Source of the DNA: Psilocybe azurescens
Taxonomy: Eukaryota; Basidiomycota; Agaricomycetes; Agaricales; Agrocybaceae
Assembly: GCA_023853785.1 (NCBI GenBank)
Contig: JAJIRX010000521.1
Span: 52,232-116,231 of the forward strand
DNA: 64,000 bases
Reading direction: 5' to 3'
Shown: positions 1 to 11,515 of the stretch, piece by piece
Position numbering within the stretch: position 1 is the stretch's first letter
Layout of the letters: every line of letters starts with the position of its first letter
Program-made: the position numbers and the translations under genes
Notes under the pieces: generated by a model
Seen by the model: only the letters and a program-made list of their open reading frames with translations
Told to the model about the DNA's origin: nothing
The model's database searches: none

Positions 1-2
1 CC

Positions 3-952
3 ATCCTTCGCTATTGGGGGGCTCCTAACTCCGACCCCACCACCACTTCATCTGTCAGCGCACCTCTATTAGAAACAAATCTCCACCCTCTTAGCAACCC
101 CGCTGCCCCTGGTATTCCTACTCTGGGAGCTGCTGATCTCTCTCTCAACCTGAACATTGCTTTCGACTTTGCATCCCTCAAATTCCAAGTTAACGGTGCT
201 ACGTTCACTGAAGCTCCCGTTCCAGTCTTGCTACAGATTCTCAGTGGTGCAACTACAGCTACGGATTTGCTTCCTGCCGGTTCTGTCTATCTTCTTCCTC
301 CCAACAAGGTAATTGAGATTTCTATGCCTGGTGGATCCATTGGCAGTCCCGTAAGTCAGGTTTTCTTTCGAGAAACCTTCTACAAGGTTGACTTGTGTTA
401 CGTCCATAGCATCCCATCCATTTGCATGGGGTAAGTATATACACTCATTGCTCAGGTACGAGCGTTTAATTGACCTTATTTGTAGCACAATTTTGCTGTC
501 GTACGGAGTGCTGGGAGCTCGGTCTATAACTTCGCCAATCCTGTCAGACGTGATGTCGTCAGCCTCGGCTCTTCAACTAGCGACAACGTGACCATTCGAT
601 TTCAGACAGATAACAGCGGTCCTTGGATCATGCATTGGTGAGCTCCACTTATGTTTTTGTTTTTGTTTTTATTTTAGTTCTTCTAACATGTCGGTTGAAG
701 CCATATCGACTGGCATCTTGAAATGTAAGCCTTTTTACGCTCGTATCCCACGTAATGAATTGATTGCCTAATACAAACTATTTACAGTGGCCTGGCTGTA
801 GTCTTTGCTGAAGATGTCCCTGGTATTGCAGCCAGCGATCAACCCGGTGAGTCATCAGCACTGATTGGTGTAGTTGATCAAAATTTTGAACTGATTTCTC
901 AGTTGCCTGGGATCAACTCTGCCCGACTTTCAACGCTTTGCCTGGACATTGA
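3..952 (+). CDS. Laccase (multicopper oxidase), C-terminal part
   Basis: This is the 3' portion of a fungal laccase, a secreted copper enzyme that oxidises phenolics and reduces oxygen to water. The gene runs off the left edge. Exons read in frame as 3-350, 410-430, 486-637, 701-724, 788-846 and 903-952, with GT..AG introns of 55-63 bp and stop codon TGA at 950-952. Copper-ligand motifs are visible: HPIHLHG fills the 21-bp exon and continues as HNFAVV in the next, and HCHIDWHLEIGLAVV spans the 637/701 junction, giving the type-1 Cys and the paired His ligands. The residue ten after that Cys is Leu. The end reads [14 protein letters not shown], a usual laccase C-terminus without a long tail. 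No frame errors were seen. Confidence is high for the family; the substrate cannot be told. Confidence 0.95.
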
Positions 953-1599
953 GTGCACGGAGTTGAATACTGTAATTTTGTACCTTTACGCAGGAGGGAG
1001 GGCGTACAAATTCAAACGAAATCCTTTGTATCGAACATCAGATCATTAAAGCCTGTCTTTTTTAACTTTCCTACTGCTCTACAGGATGCTTCTGACAGGG
1101 ACTCTGGCATAATTATTGCACAAAGTTCTCTCATCAATACCTCTCCCATCGCCAGAATTATCGCCTTCGTCTTCACCCAGTCCTATGTTTAAGTCGAAGA
1201 CCTTTTACTCACATCCAGGCAGACGAATTTGTCCTTCGGGTATATAATATATCTCCACATCTCTGGCGAGTGGTGTAGGGAAACCGTGTGCATATCAGAA
1301 GCGAAAAAGACTCCGAGGATCATATTCCGGTCTCAAGGCTACAAGCGTAGGACCAAAGAATGTTCTTTGGATGCGACCCTTTGATTTCGCCCTTTGGAAA
1401 TCTATTGCTCAAGGTAACAAAGTAGAATAAGATAAGTTGTCATTTTGAAAATCCACTTTCTAGATACAAAATTAACAAACGTTAAGTCTCAGGAGATAGG
1501 AAAAATAGTGAGAAAGTCAAACATAATTATTCCTGCTTAACACGACCTGGCAGTAGAAAAATCATTGCGCTACTGTATATGAAACTGCTTTTCTAAACC
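953..1599. other. Laccase 3' flank
   Basis: No gene is visible. The laccase 3' UTR and terminator should lie here. The open frame at 953-1192 overlaps the laccase stop codon, has no recognisable motif and looks like chance. Confidence 0.5.
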
Positions 1600-2268
1600 T
1601 TGGCCGGCAGGAACTTCAACTGGGTATGGGATGTCCATGCCCGTTCATTTTCCTTAAACGCATTTTCTTGGAACCCCATGATACTAAAGGTTCTTCGGTG
1701 CGTCCAATTTCCCTCGCCTTTGAACCGTTCAATGCCGCTGAATATGTCCAAGTTTATCGTTACAACCAACAAAAAGACCGATACGAGCCACTGGAGTAAA
1801 ATATTTCCATTTTCATCGTCGTGTAGATGGTATGAATCGCGATAATATTGGATGTGGGTTCATCAGCATCTCCAGTATCGTGTCCATCAACCAAAAACCG
1901 ATCGAATGACCATTGATCTCAAGAAGATCCTGCAGTGTCTTATTCAGGCTGGCCAGTGGTGGATAGCCGCCTCCGAACTTCGTGGGGACCCATGCTTCAG
2001 AGACGAGCGGCTAAGAATCCGAGAGTTGAACGGATTCGAGAGGTGCATTTAACATCTTAGTTGAATTTGATAACAGGACAATTCGGGCGCCAAACACACG
2101 GAGATATCCTCGTTAATGTTAACCCCGCTGTCAAGCATTATCGGGTTTTTGAAGCCGATGATCCATGGAGGCTGGCATGATCAAAATTTGATCGAAGTCG
2201 TCTCATTGATCAAGAAGATATGCGGTTAGATGGGATATAACAGAAATCCTATATGGACTGGAAATAGT
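1600..2268. other. Unresolved, probably decayed coding sequence
   Basis: Short protein-like stretches occur on both strands but none extends more than about 60 codons. On the plus strand, pieces such as FNAAEYVQVYRYN (about 1727-1765) and GDILVNVNPAVKHYRVFEA (about 2105-2160) look protein-like. They are interrupted by stops and frame changes and I could not join them with plausible splice sites. This may be the 3' part of the neighbouring kelch relic or another dead gene. No function is claimed. Confidence 0.3.
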
Positions 2269-3590
2269 TTAACAAATAATAAATCGATCACGAAGATGAA
2301 AGACTACATTATCAGCTGTGTTGAGGAATGGAAGGAATATCAAGGTAAATATTCCACGAGTGTCCATTCGACCGTATATACATCGTCGTATGATCAGAGC
2401 CCAGCAGGAGCATCCGAACATCAGCGTTGACAGTAAAAACTGAGAATTCTGCACCCGCCTGCGAGATCTTCTCCATCACGTTGAGTTGTCTGCACTCGTC
2501 ATCGGGATAAAAGACGAAACGATGGAGTTCAGGAGCGAATTTGTGTTTTACTGCTTCAAAATTTCAGGATCCACTGGTAGATTCATCGTACCATCCAATG
2601 TTTTGAAGACCTTCAAACGTTTGATTGGAAGGGCGAAAATAAAAAATATTTTTATCAGTAAAGTGAATGAGTTGTGCATTGAAGGATTATTGACCAGTTT
2701 TTTGATGCCCCTCTGTACGATATAATTAATTCCAAGAGCTTACTCTGTTTTTTGTGTCTTGATCGTTTGTCTGGCCAGGAGCCAGGGAAATTAGCTTTCC
2801 CTGACACATCGCGACAGCCTGTCCGATAACCATCTTCGGAGGCATTGGCAACGTATATACAACATCTCGAACATTTCAGCTCCATCTACTTGACGTATTC
2901 CCGGCAATGCTGTATGAGTAAACTGCCTGAGAATCCGTGTCATAGAGTTTATAGCCACCAATCATGAAGATACGATCGTCTATGGCCACTGGGCGGGGTA
3001 ATATGCGAGGGTCCAGGTCCAGGTCGTCGGCCAAGGTTGTTTCGTACCACTACCTACGAGAATGCAGGTCGAGCATGATGACCTGAAAATTTGGATTCCT
3101 GGAGTGATAATTGGCATCTCTTTTTAACTCCGTACGACTAAACGGATGGAAAGGATCGCAAAAGGTAAATATGGCCTATAATTTTTTGTAGTCCAGACAT
3201 CAGACTCTGAAAAACAAGAAGTACATGATCATTGACTGACAGTTAAATCTTCAAACGTCATTGTGTTTGTGTCGTAGCAATACAAATCGCACTCCACCAA
3301 TCATGTAAATTTTATAGTTGAAGGGATCATCTACCCAGCATGCGTTATCGTTTGTGTGGTTCGTGCGTGCCCATCATGCCACTGATAATCCATTCTAAGG
3401 AAGTTTTTGAGTTTTTCGGTCCAGTTTGTAGCCGGCTGAGACCAACCCAATTGGTGTCTCTTCGCCACAACGGCATTGCTCGACTAATGTTTGCGCTTTT
3501 TGGGATGGAATACAGTTCTTCTACACTAAGTGACCCCGTAGGTGAAGGTGTGCTGTATATATCATCATAATCAATGTTCATCGCGTCCAT
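2269..3590 (-). pseudogene. Degraded kelch-repeat protein gene
   Basis: On the minus strand, two kelch-like blades are readable. One is centred near 2900-2990 and reads DDRIFMIGGYKLYDTDSQAV; the other near 3240-3330 reads KIYMIGG followed, one frame over, by DLYCYDTNTMTFEDL. Both have the hydrophobic run, the Gly pair and the Tyr-Asp spacing of kelch repeats, which fold as beta-propellers and bind partners. A further piece near 2750-2870 reads NVRDVVYTLPMPPK and follows an in-frame TGA; another near 2340-2530 reads YPDDECRQLNVMEKISQAG. A candidate N-terminus begins MDAMNIDYDD at 3590. In-frame stops and at least one frame change separate the pieces, so the gene is decayed or badly sequenced. 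Family is moderately sure; exact limits are not. Confidence 0.5.
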
Positions 3591-3757
3591 GGTTTATGGG
3601 AAAGTGGATGAGAGCTTAACCGAAAAGCGCGAACGACTCGAGACCGACGCGTCCAAAGAGGTTCGGCAACTTCCGTACGTTCCTGCTCGATACTTTTTCT
3701 GTTCTCAACACTCACGACCCGGTCCACGATACCATCTGTCCAACGAGTGCAACCAAA

Positions 3758-4807
3758 ATGGCGTTTACATACGTGATAGGTCTGATAAGCACTCCGATCT
3801 CTGTCCAGCTACAAAGTCATTCTGATCAGGAACCCAAAAAATCATAGAACACATGGAGGACGACGAGGAAACGACGAAATCGATACCACCATGGGTTGAA
3901 CTCGAGTATGCGGTATATACATCCCGGTTTGTTTTCATCACACAGAAAAGAATTAACAGCGTTTCTCATAGCACATGCGCAAGCTAGCCGGCCCAGAGAG
4001 CCACGTCCAATTCACATCCTTGTCCAAATCATCCTCCGGTTCCATATCTGCCGCGTTCAGCTCCGCCTCCGATCCAATGCTATCAAAGTTCTCCGTGCAC
4101 AGAGAGAGCATCATGGATCTAATGAAAGCCCGCGGGATCCCGCTCGACAAGGTCTGCCTGCTTGATCCCAAAGCCGAGAGCGAGCTCGCGCCAGAGGACG
4201 GCGACGGTCGGTTCGAGTGGTTTTTATTCGGGGTATGTGGTTTCAAATAAGCGTGTGCGTACGAGCTGTGAGAGCTCATGGGCCAACAGGGTATCCTAGG
4301 TGAGCAAATCCGATCTGAATCCGAGTTCAGGGTGGGCCGTCTCCTGACGATCTTTCTTCCTTTTTTCTTGTTTTTTTGTGGTTCCATTTCAAGGCGATGA
4401 TCCACCCCGGGATCGTACTTCTGAACTGCGCGTTCGTGGATTCCCCACACGCCATTTGGGCCCGGTACAGATGACTACAGACACCGCTCTTGGAGTAACC
4501 AAGCTGGTCGTGCACGATAAGATACCTCTCAAAGAGATACCTTACATCGTAAGTGCAAATTTCCGTGTCATTTTCTGCAACAATATTTGGTAAAACGCGT
4601 CCTACCCAGAATCATCCCACAATCAAGTTCAATGCTAAAGAATCTGTGGAGATGCCATTCAGTACGCCCCTCGCCGATACCAATTTATGCCTGTTCATAC
4701 TCATGCTATCTGAACTAGGATACATCGTTGACGGCGACGAACCCCGCCTACCTCCCGGGATGAAAAAGCTCTTGCACGAAGATCTTAACAAATCTTTCGA
4801 TTTCTAG
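3758..4807 (+). CDS. SFM1: SFM1-type SPOUT protein-arginine methyltransferase
   Basis: This is a homolog of yeast Sfm1, a SPOUT-fold enzyme that methylates an arginine of ribosomal protein uS3 (Rps3). Seven exons give an intact frame of 217 residues, close to the 213 of yeast: 3758-3779, 3848-3912, 3972-4232, 4290-4299, 4394-4548, 4610-4661 and 4719-4807 (stop TAG). The N-terminus reads MAFTYVIEHMED, matching the family's short strand before the acidic stretch. The core motifs PEDGDGRFEWFLFGGILG, DDPPRDRTSELR and FPTRHLGPVQMTTDTAL are the SAM-binding knot region. Exon 4 is only 10 bp. The start is fixed by joining a first exon whose donor is a weak GTCTGA; without it the protein would begin at the inner Met at 3853. 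No indels were found. Confidence is high. Confidence 0.93.
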
Positions 4808-5544
4808 TAGCACAGTAACAAAATCTTCGGATATCAATATTGATTCCGAGTCCTCACTCGGCATTTAGCTCATCTCCAGCAAATAAAATCGGTTGACGTC
4901 TACAGTACAGCAACTCCGATCTCATGGATGATGCACATTTACATGTCCCAAAAATTAATACAACCAGTTCGAGATAACAAATCACAATGTACAAAAAAAA
5001 GAGAGAATTTGAACTGCTAATAATACAACAAGCAAATTGAAGAAGAGGATGTGGTGGCGGCGATGGGGATGGGGATGGGGATGGGAAGTAGGAGATGAAA
5101 GCAGAAAGTCGGAGAAAGCGTAAAATAACGTGGATCGTGTCATGAGTCCGTAGTAATAATAGTAATAGTGAAAAATAGTGAAAGGGACGATGCGATGCGA
5201 TGCGATGGGAGAGTTTATCCAGATATCAATGCAGTGGTAAATATGTAGTCGTGCGGGAAGTGAGAGAGAAGGGTAATAATAGGGGAGAGAAAGGCGACAA
5301 GAAGGCGCAACGGCCACAGCTTCAGCCAAGGCGGCTGGGCAAAACATCTAAAGTGATACAGCTAGACGTAGGAGAGAGAGAAAGCCCGGAAGCAAAAAAA
5401 ACAAAAAATCTTCTTCCCAAAGTAAACCGGAAACAGAAATTGGGAGCCAAATTGGAGCCAATGAAAAAAAGAGAGAGAAGAACGCATGCCCAGAGCCAAC
5501 AAGTAACAAAGAAAGAAAGAAAGGCAGAGAAATAAGAAAAGCGT
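4808..5544. other. Intergenic region between convergent 3' ends
   Basis: This holds the 3' flanks of SFM1 (+) and ATG1 (-). A short GGGGAT tandem run lies near 5070-5092 and purine-rich stretches cover 5200-5540. Open frames here are low-complexity and unsupported. Confidence 0.5.
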
Positions 5545-8500
5545 TTACGACAGCGTAGTGTTGACATGCAACGGACTACCCGTCGTCGGCTTCGCATCCC
5601 AAGGCGCTGGGATCCTCGCCACGTCCGCCAGATTATGGTCCGCGCGCGCATCGTTCACTCGATCATGGTGGTTCATCGCCATCCGCGCACGACACCGCAC
5701 AAGCCGCAACTTTGTCCGTTTGATCCCTGTAGGTAGTAATTCACGACGCGTCAATAACATACGTAATATATAGCAAAAGCGAGGAGTGCGTACAGGTAGC
5801 GATCGTCTCCCGATCCTCGTCCATGAACGGGTTCCCGCTCTGCAAGAGGTTGTCCTGCAGCGCATATAAGCACCACAAGGACTCTTCGTATAGTTTCTCG
5901 CATTCATCCGGCGTCGTCATCTGATCGAGGAGTTCTTTCCGCGCAGCTGTCCGACTCTGTGTAAGGGTGAGGAGTTGAGAGTTAGTTAACCAAGAGAAGG
6001 AGGACGGACGCACGAGAATAAGCGCGCGATCGTACACCAGCTGATCGAGATAGCTCTTAGGCCCATCATACGTGACAGGCAACCAGGTCTTCACCAGATC
6101 CGCTCTATCATTACATTTTATAAAATGTTCCTTGAACCAATTTAGCGCTGCAATTTTTGAAAAAAATACATCAGCACATTCGAGAAGAGAAAAACAACAA
6201 CGCACCTTCATCAAACCCCTCACTGACCACAAAATCGCCCTCGGGGTGCCGCATCTTCATATGCTCCTGGAAGTTCCGCAGCTTGTCGATGCCCTTCTGC
6301 GAGAAGGACATGAGGAGCATGTACACCGCGACGCAGGTGACGGCGTTGAACTCGGCCTCCATGTCCGCGTGCTTGCGCCGGCGCGCGTGTTTGTCCGGCT
6401 CGCCCTCGCGCTGGGCGAATTTGGTCGGGTCGGGCAGGGGTTCTGGATCGCAGAAGAGTTGGGTGTGTGAGTGAGAGCGAGAGAAGAGAGGGAGAAGGAA
6501 ACAAGAAAAAGCACGCACTCTGCGGAATCGCCTTGACATACTCATACATCTGGTCCGCCCAGCGCGTCAGCACGTCCGTCTTCTGCGCGAGCTCCTCGAG
6601 CGCCGCGAGGAGCTCCTCCTCCATCGGGTCCCGCTCCCCTGCTGTGCCCTTATCGCCCTCGTCCCCAGGCAGCGGCACACCCTGCACGCGGCGCGGCGAC
6701 GACTGCGCACTCCCTGGCCCGCCGCCGCCGAAATACCCCTCCGCTGCCGCCCTCCGCGAAGTCCCGCGAGGGCGACGCCCTGTGCTTCCCGTTCTTATCC
6801 CCTGCGCCACCACCCCCGAATGCGAATGCGAGTGCCCGTGCCCAAACAGCTTCTTGCTCGCGATACTCAGCGCCCGATTCAGCGCGTTCGTCGCCGCGCG
6901 GGACGGCGAGCTCGAGAGCGGCGGCGGGATGGCCGCGCCTGCGGAGTGTGGGGGCGGCGGGAACGTCATGGCGTTCGGCGAGGTGGCGGTGGTGGTGATG
7001 GGGGAGGTGGTTGTGGTGGGGAGAGCAGGTTCACGACGGGGTATCCTGTGTGGGTGTGCGTGGGCGTGTCGGGGGATAGTGGTGTGTGGGCGTGGGTGGT
7101 AGGGTTGGAGGGACCAGGTGACGCGTTGGTGTTGTTGTAGTCCCGCTCGAACGTCTGCGCGCGCCGGTCGTGCAGCGGTCTTCGGGGCTGCGCGGATGAT
7201 ATCTCTGTGGGTTGTCGTCGACGCGCATTCATATTCGCAAAAACAGAAATAAGGACGGAAACATAAAAGCGCACCATCAACCGCCCGATTAAACTCAACC
7301 GCCCTTGTATCCCCCACGAGCACATACTCCCGCCTCAAATTCCCGTCCTCCTCCGTCTCGCCGGGGATGAAGGAGCCCTCCGTCGAGAGTCCCTGGCCCT
7401 GTCCTCCTCCCTCCTTGTCCTCCTGTGCCTGTGCCTGTGCCTGCGCCTCTTGGACTGAAGCCGACGCCCGCTCCATACCCCGAGCGGCGTTTTCCATTTC
7501 CTTTCCCTGCACCCGCTCCAGGCGACCCATCCCGTGCCGTCGAGCTCAGCCCCGCCCCCCGAGGGCTCACGCCCGCGCCCGCGCCTGCGCCTTCCACGTG
7601 CCCTCCCGCCGCACCAGCACCAGCACCGGCACCGGCATCAGCATCCACGCGCCGGAAATTAAACTTGCTCGGCGGGATCATCACGTTCATGTCCAGCACC
7701 TCCGGCGGGATCACGCGGTGGTGCTCGGGCGTCGGCGGGCGCCCGCCCATCCACGGGGCCCCCACACCCCCTCCCCCTTGCGCTTCTTTTCCTGCACCCG
7801 CGCCGCCACCACCACCACCACCACCACCGCCGCCGCCGCCGCCCAGCGACCCCGAGTCCTGCGGGCGCGGGAACTTGCTGCGCACCATCGCGCGGCTCCC
7901 GAAGAACTCCTCGTAGCTCGCGCGCGCGGCCGGCGTGCGCTGCAGCAGCTTGCGGATGAGCGCCTTGATGTCCTCCGGCACGGGCAGGTCCGCGCTCCCC
8001 CACGCTTCCTTTTTTCTCCTTCTCCCTATCCCTGTCCTTCGCTTTCTCCCTATCCCCGTCACCGCGCTCGGCCTCCTCGTCGGGGAACCGCACGCCCTTC
8101 GAGTGCTCGATGCGCTTCAGCAGCTCGATGTGGTTCTGCGCGCGGAACGGCGCGCGCCCGACGGCCATCTCGTACAGCACGGCGCCGACGGACCAGAGGT
8201 CCGCGCGCGCGTCGTATTTCTCGTAGCGCAGGATCTCGGGGGCCATGTATAGGCTGTATGTTTTTTTTTGGGGGGGGGTTGGGGAATTTGGGGGAATTTG
8301 AGTGGGGTTGGGTTTTCGTGTTGGTTGCGGTTTGGGTTCGGGATTGGTGTTTAGGCGATGGAGGTTGTAGGAATAGGTTCAGGAGTAAAATACGAAACCA
8401 AGGTCGTAAAACAGCAGTAGCAGAGATAAAAAAAGAAACAAAAACACCGTCAGCATTTAATCCCTTTACCCCAAAACCCAAAAAAAAAAACAGAAAGAAA

Positions 8501-9613
8501 GCAACTCACGGCGACCCACACAGCGTCTCCGCGAGCATCGCCTCAGGGAGGGAGCGTGCGAAGCCGAAGTCGGCGACTTTGAGGATGGGCACGCCGAGCG
8601 GGTGCCCGCGCGCGAGCTCGTCGGGGAGGCGGGGTTCAGGAGGAGGTTCTGGTTGGGAGGGAGGGGGTTAGTGGTGGTATATATTTGAGAGGAAGGGGAG
8701 AGGGAGAGGAGAGGGAGGGGGGAGGAGGGGGAAAGGGGGAGGGGAAGGGGAAATCGAGAGGGGAACGCACCTGTGGCTTTATATCCCTATGAATCAAATT
8801 CCGATGCCGCAGAAATTTCAACGCACGGCCTACGCTTCGTCTTCAGCACGCGCAAAAGCAAAACAAAACCCACTCTCGAACTCGAGACTCGAGACTCGAG
8901 CCTCCCTCACCACCCAAAAGCAAGAACTCACCCAGCTGTCTCAGAAAGCTGCGCACGGTCGTCTCGTCGAGCCCGCCCGTGCGCGGGTGCGGTAGTACTG
9001 CAGCGCCGCGCCGGGGCGGGGACGTACTCGAGCCCCTCGACGCGCCCGCGCTTCTTGATGTAGTTCGTGAGGTCCCCGCCGGCGCAGTACTCCATGATCA
9101 GGTATATGTGCTTCTCGGCGCGCTGTGGGGGTAAGGGTCAGGGTGAGAATGAGAATGATGACGAAGACGGGATGGATGCAGATGCAGCACACATTCCACT
9201 ACGGTGGAAGTGCAAGTGGAGACGAAAGAGGAGAGAAGGAGAAGAGACACGCACGACGATATCGATGAGCTTCGTGATGTGCCGGTGCGAGAGCGACTTG
9301 AGGATCTGGATCTCGCTCTGCAGGTTCTCGAACAGCTTCGTCGTCAGGTTGTCGCGCTTCACCTGCTTGATGGCCACCGTCTGCCTGGTGTCCTACAACA
9401 ATCACCACGACGGAGTGAACAACCGGAATCTCAGCACCTGCAGAGACGGAGGGGGATGATCGTGCGCACCTCGTGGTAGCCCTTGTACACGGTGGCGAAG
9501 CTCCCCTTGCCGATGTCGCCTACGATGACATAGGGCCGCGCATCGTCCTCGAACTCGCCCGCCGTCGTCCGCGCGGGAGCCTGCCGCTTGAAAGCCTGTA
9601 CAGCATTGGACAT
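5545..9613 (-). CDS. ATG1: Autophagy serine/threonine kinase ATG1 (frame broken as given)
   Basis: ATG1/ULK kinase starts autophagosome formation with ATG13 and ATG17. Exon 1 (9470-9613) begins [13 protein letters not shown] and holds the Gly loop [14 protein letters not shown]. Exon 2 (9255-9392) has the catalytic Lys in VAIK. Exon 3 (8932-9122) has the hinge [16 protein letters not shown]. Exon 4 (8771-8829) has [10 protein letters not shown]. The next exons carry [13 protein letters not shown], then ETLCGSP and [21 protein letters not shown] long Gly/Ala/Pro-rich linker (about 7.3-7.9 kb) leads to [11 protein letters not shown] and [20 protein letters not shown]-terminal MIT-like exons run to [20 protein letters not shown] and stop TAA at 5545-5547. 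The frame is broken by single-base indels in homopolymers: two near 8985-9025, one near 8628, one in a T6 run near 8010, and another between 7380 and 7650. Motifs are otherwise complete, so sequence error is as likely as decay. Confidence 0.88.
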
Positions 9614-10004
9614 CCTCTCGTCCAGGTGAGATTGCGGTGTGTATCGTCGATAGTCGATAGTCGATAGTCGATAGCGTGGTGTGGTGTAGCGGATGGATAG
9701 CGTTCAGTGTCGGTGGGTAAGCAGAGAAATGAGGAGTGTGCACATGCGGATAAGGTTAGGGACTAACCAAGAAATGCAAATGTTGAATCATCAGCTGACA
9801 AAGCATTTGACCCCTTGTTGGACTGGAATTGCCCGCTTTGCGCTTTCGCTCCCACTGCACTGTGCCTCCGCGTCGGCATGCATCTATAATTAATTATAGT
9901 CATGCACGAGCACTGTACCCGGTCATGTGTATCCCCACATACGAGTATAAAATAGCTCGCTCCGAGTCCTTCACACCAGCACCCTTACTCTTACACTGCG
10001 GACC
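9614..10004. promoter_or_regulatory. Divergent promoter of ATG1 and the GST-like gene
   Basis: The only spacer between the ATG1 start (minus) and GST-A start (plus). TATAAAA at 9946-9952 lies about 55 bp before the GST ATG and is followed by the leader preserved in the copies at 21.5 and 30.3 kb. A CGATAGT tandem run at about 9650-9675 lies in the ATG1 leader. Confidence 0.6.
9946..9952 (+). promoter_or_regulatory. TATA box of GST copy A
   Basis: TATAAAA about 55 bp upstream of the ATG. The element and the following leader are conserved in copies B and C, which supports function at least before duplication. Confidence 0.6.
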
Positions 10005-10912
10005 ATGCAGCCCCAGTCCCAGCCCAAATACACAGTCATCGGGACCCCCTTCTCCACCTTCACCCGCACCATCACGCTCGCGCTGCACTACAAATCCATC
10101 CCGCACACCCAAGTCCCCGTCTTCCCGCACTCGCCCGGCGCGGACGCCGCGCATCCCTTTGGCATTATCCCCACTCTCCTCATCCAGAACCACAGCGACG
10201 CAGAAGATGGGGCCGCGCACGCCGAGAATGAGCATACGATAAAACTCCGCGAGACACAAGCCATCATCCGGTACATCGACCGCATCGCGCCCGAGCCCAC
10301 CCTGCATTTCCACCCCCACAACCTGCAGGTGCGGATGGGAGTGCGGCTATGATTGAGGAGAAGATGTGGGAGTATGTGAGCTTCGTGGCGTCGTATGGTA
10401 TGTCTTGCCTTGTCTCCCCCTCGAACCACTTTTCGTCGGCCTCATTTCTTGCCCTCTTTCCTCTCCTCCCACCTATCCACCTATCCACCCATCCTCGCAC
10501 ACAACAGGCTTCCCAACAATCGAACACGGCCTCGTCAAACCGCGCCTCAAACACCTCGCCTCCGGGCTCTCCGCCGCCGCCATCACGCCGCTCCTCACCC
10601 CCAACCTCCCCGCGCTCGCCAACTTCCTCGACATCACCGCGCAGTGCCTCCCCTCCTCCCCTTCCCACCCCACCCCTCCCTTCCTATTCGCCCCGCACCC
10701 GACGTACGCCGACCTCCACCTCTTCCCCATCCTCGCCGACCTGCGCCCCACCTCCGAGTGGGCCGCCCTCCTGCGCACCCGCTTGGCCCGAGACTAGAAA
10801 GGTGGATGGAGAGTATGGACGCGCTGGAGTGTGTGCAAAGGACGCGGGAGGGGACGGTGAGTGCGGGGTCGGGCTGGAGGTTGGTGGTGGTGGTGTGCCA
10901 GGTGACGCATGA
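10005..10912 (+). pseudogene. Glutathione S-transferase-like gene, copy A
   Basis: The N-terminus reads YTVIGTPFSTFTRTITLAL, a GST thioredoxin-fold start. FGIIPTLLI and LRETQAIIRYIDRIAPEPTL follow, matching the cis-Pro region and the SNAIxRYI-type glutathione-site motif. Exon 1 runs to 10397, the intron ends at AG 10507, and exon 2 holds FPTIEHGLVKPRLKHLASGL and the alpha-helical C-domain. Compared with copy B, the frame breaks near 10325-10352, giving TGA at 10350-10352, and again near 10770 where one C is missing, giving an early TAG. The ending follows copy B to a TGA at 10910-10912. The family would conjugate or reduce small electrophiles; the substrate is unknown. It sits head to head with ATG1, an arrangement copied twice downstream. 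Confidence 0.75.
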
Positions 10913-11515
10913 GGTATGGACTCTGGAAGGATGCTCGTGGCCCCAAAAGTAATCACGGGCAATAATAAAACTCCTAATATCTCTGAACATGACCACAATA
11001 AAATTAGGGTCTCTTAGCTAGATCTGGATCATTTTTACAGATCTTTTGAACAAGGATATTAATTCCCTGAAAAGGGTCCCCTCCTTCCGTTTATGGTAGA
11101 TTTTTTGAATCGGTGAGAAACCTATCTCAATGAGGAGATGTCTATCAAGGCTGAAAATTTATCACAATATAAACAATACGTATACATACAATCATTTCAT
11201 TCTACTATATAAACCTAAGCTCTGACGTCCTTTGATCTCTGACAATTACTGAATTAAATTGGATTTAAATATTACATATTTACTGAAGTCCAATGACAGC
11301 ATCCCAAAGGACCCCCTGGCGTAAAGAAGGACCACTAAACCTAATCACCATCGTGGTTTAGATAAAAATAAGTTAGGCCATGAAGTTTCGGCCTAACATG
11401 AAACATTCTCGAACTGTTATAAACTGGAAAACTACGATGAAAACTGAGAGCGTCTCTCTCTTCGCTCCAGGAAAGCTCAAACAAAACATCTGCAGTTTAC
11501 GCTATCTAACACAAA
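10913..11515. repeat. Non-coding duplicate tail (A copy)
   Basis: This stretch matches 22465-23065 nearly base for base, with small indels; shared runs include GGTCTCTTAGCTAGATCTGG. Similarity stops abruptly near 11515 (GTTTACGCTATCTAACACAAATA here against GCTATACAACACAAATA in the other copy). No coding potential seen. Confidence 0.85.

Noticed and set aside
5200..5535. Lys/Arg/Glu-rich open frame of 111 codons between SFM1 and ATG1
   Set aside because: Composition follows a purine-rich non-coding tract; no homolog recognised and no splice support.
6467..7102. Plus-strand open frame of 211 codons
   Set aside because: Shadow of ATG1 linker and C-terminal exons on the minus strand, low complexity and no motif.
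7367..8671. Long plus-strand open frame (434 codons) opposite ATG1
   Set aside because: It is antisense to the kinase and Gly-rich linker exons; its Arg/Pro/Ala-rich translation is a shadow of GC-rich coding sequence.
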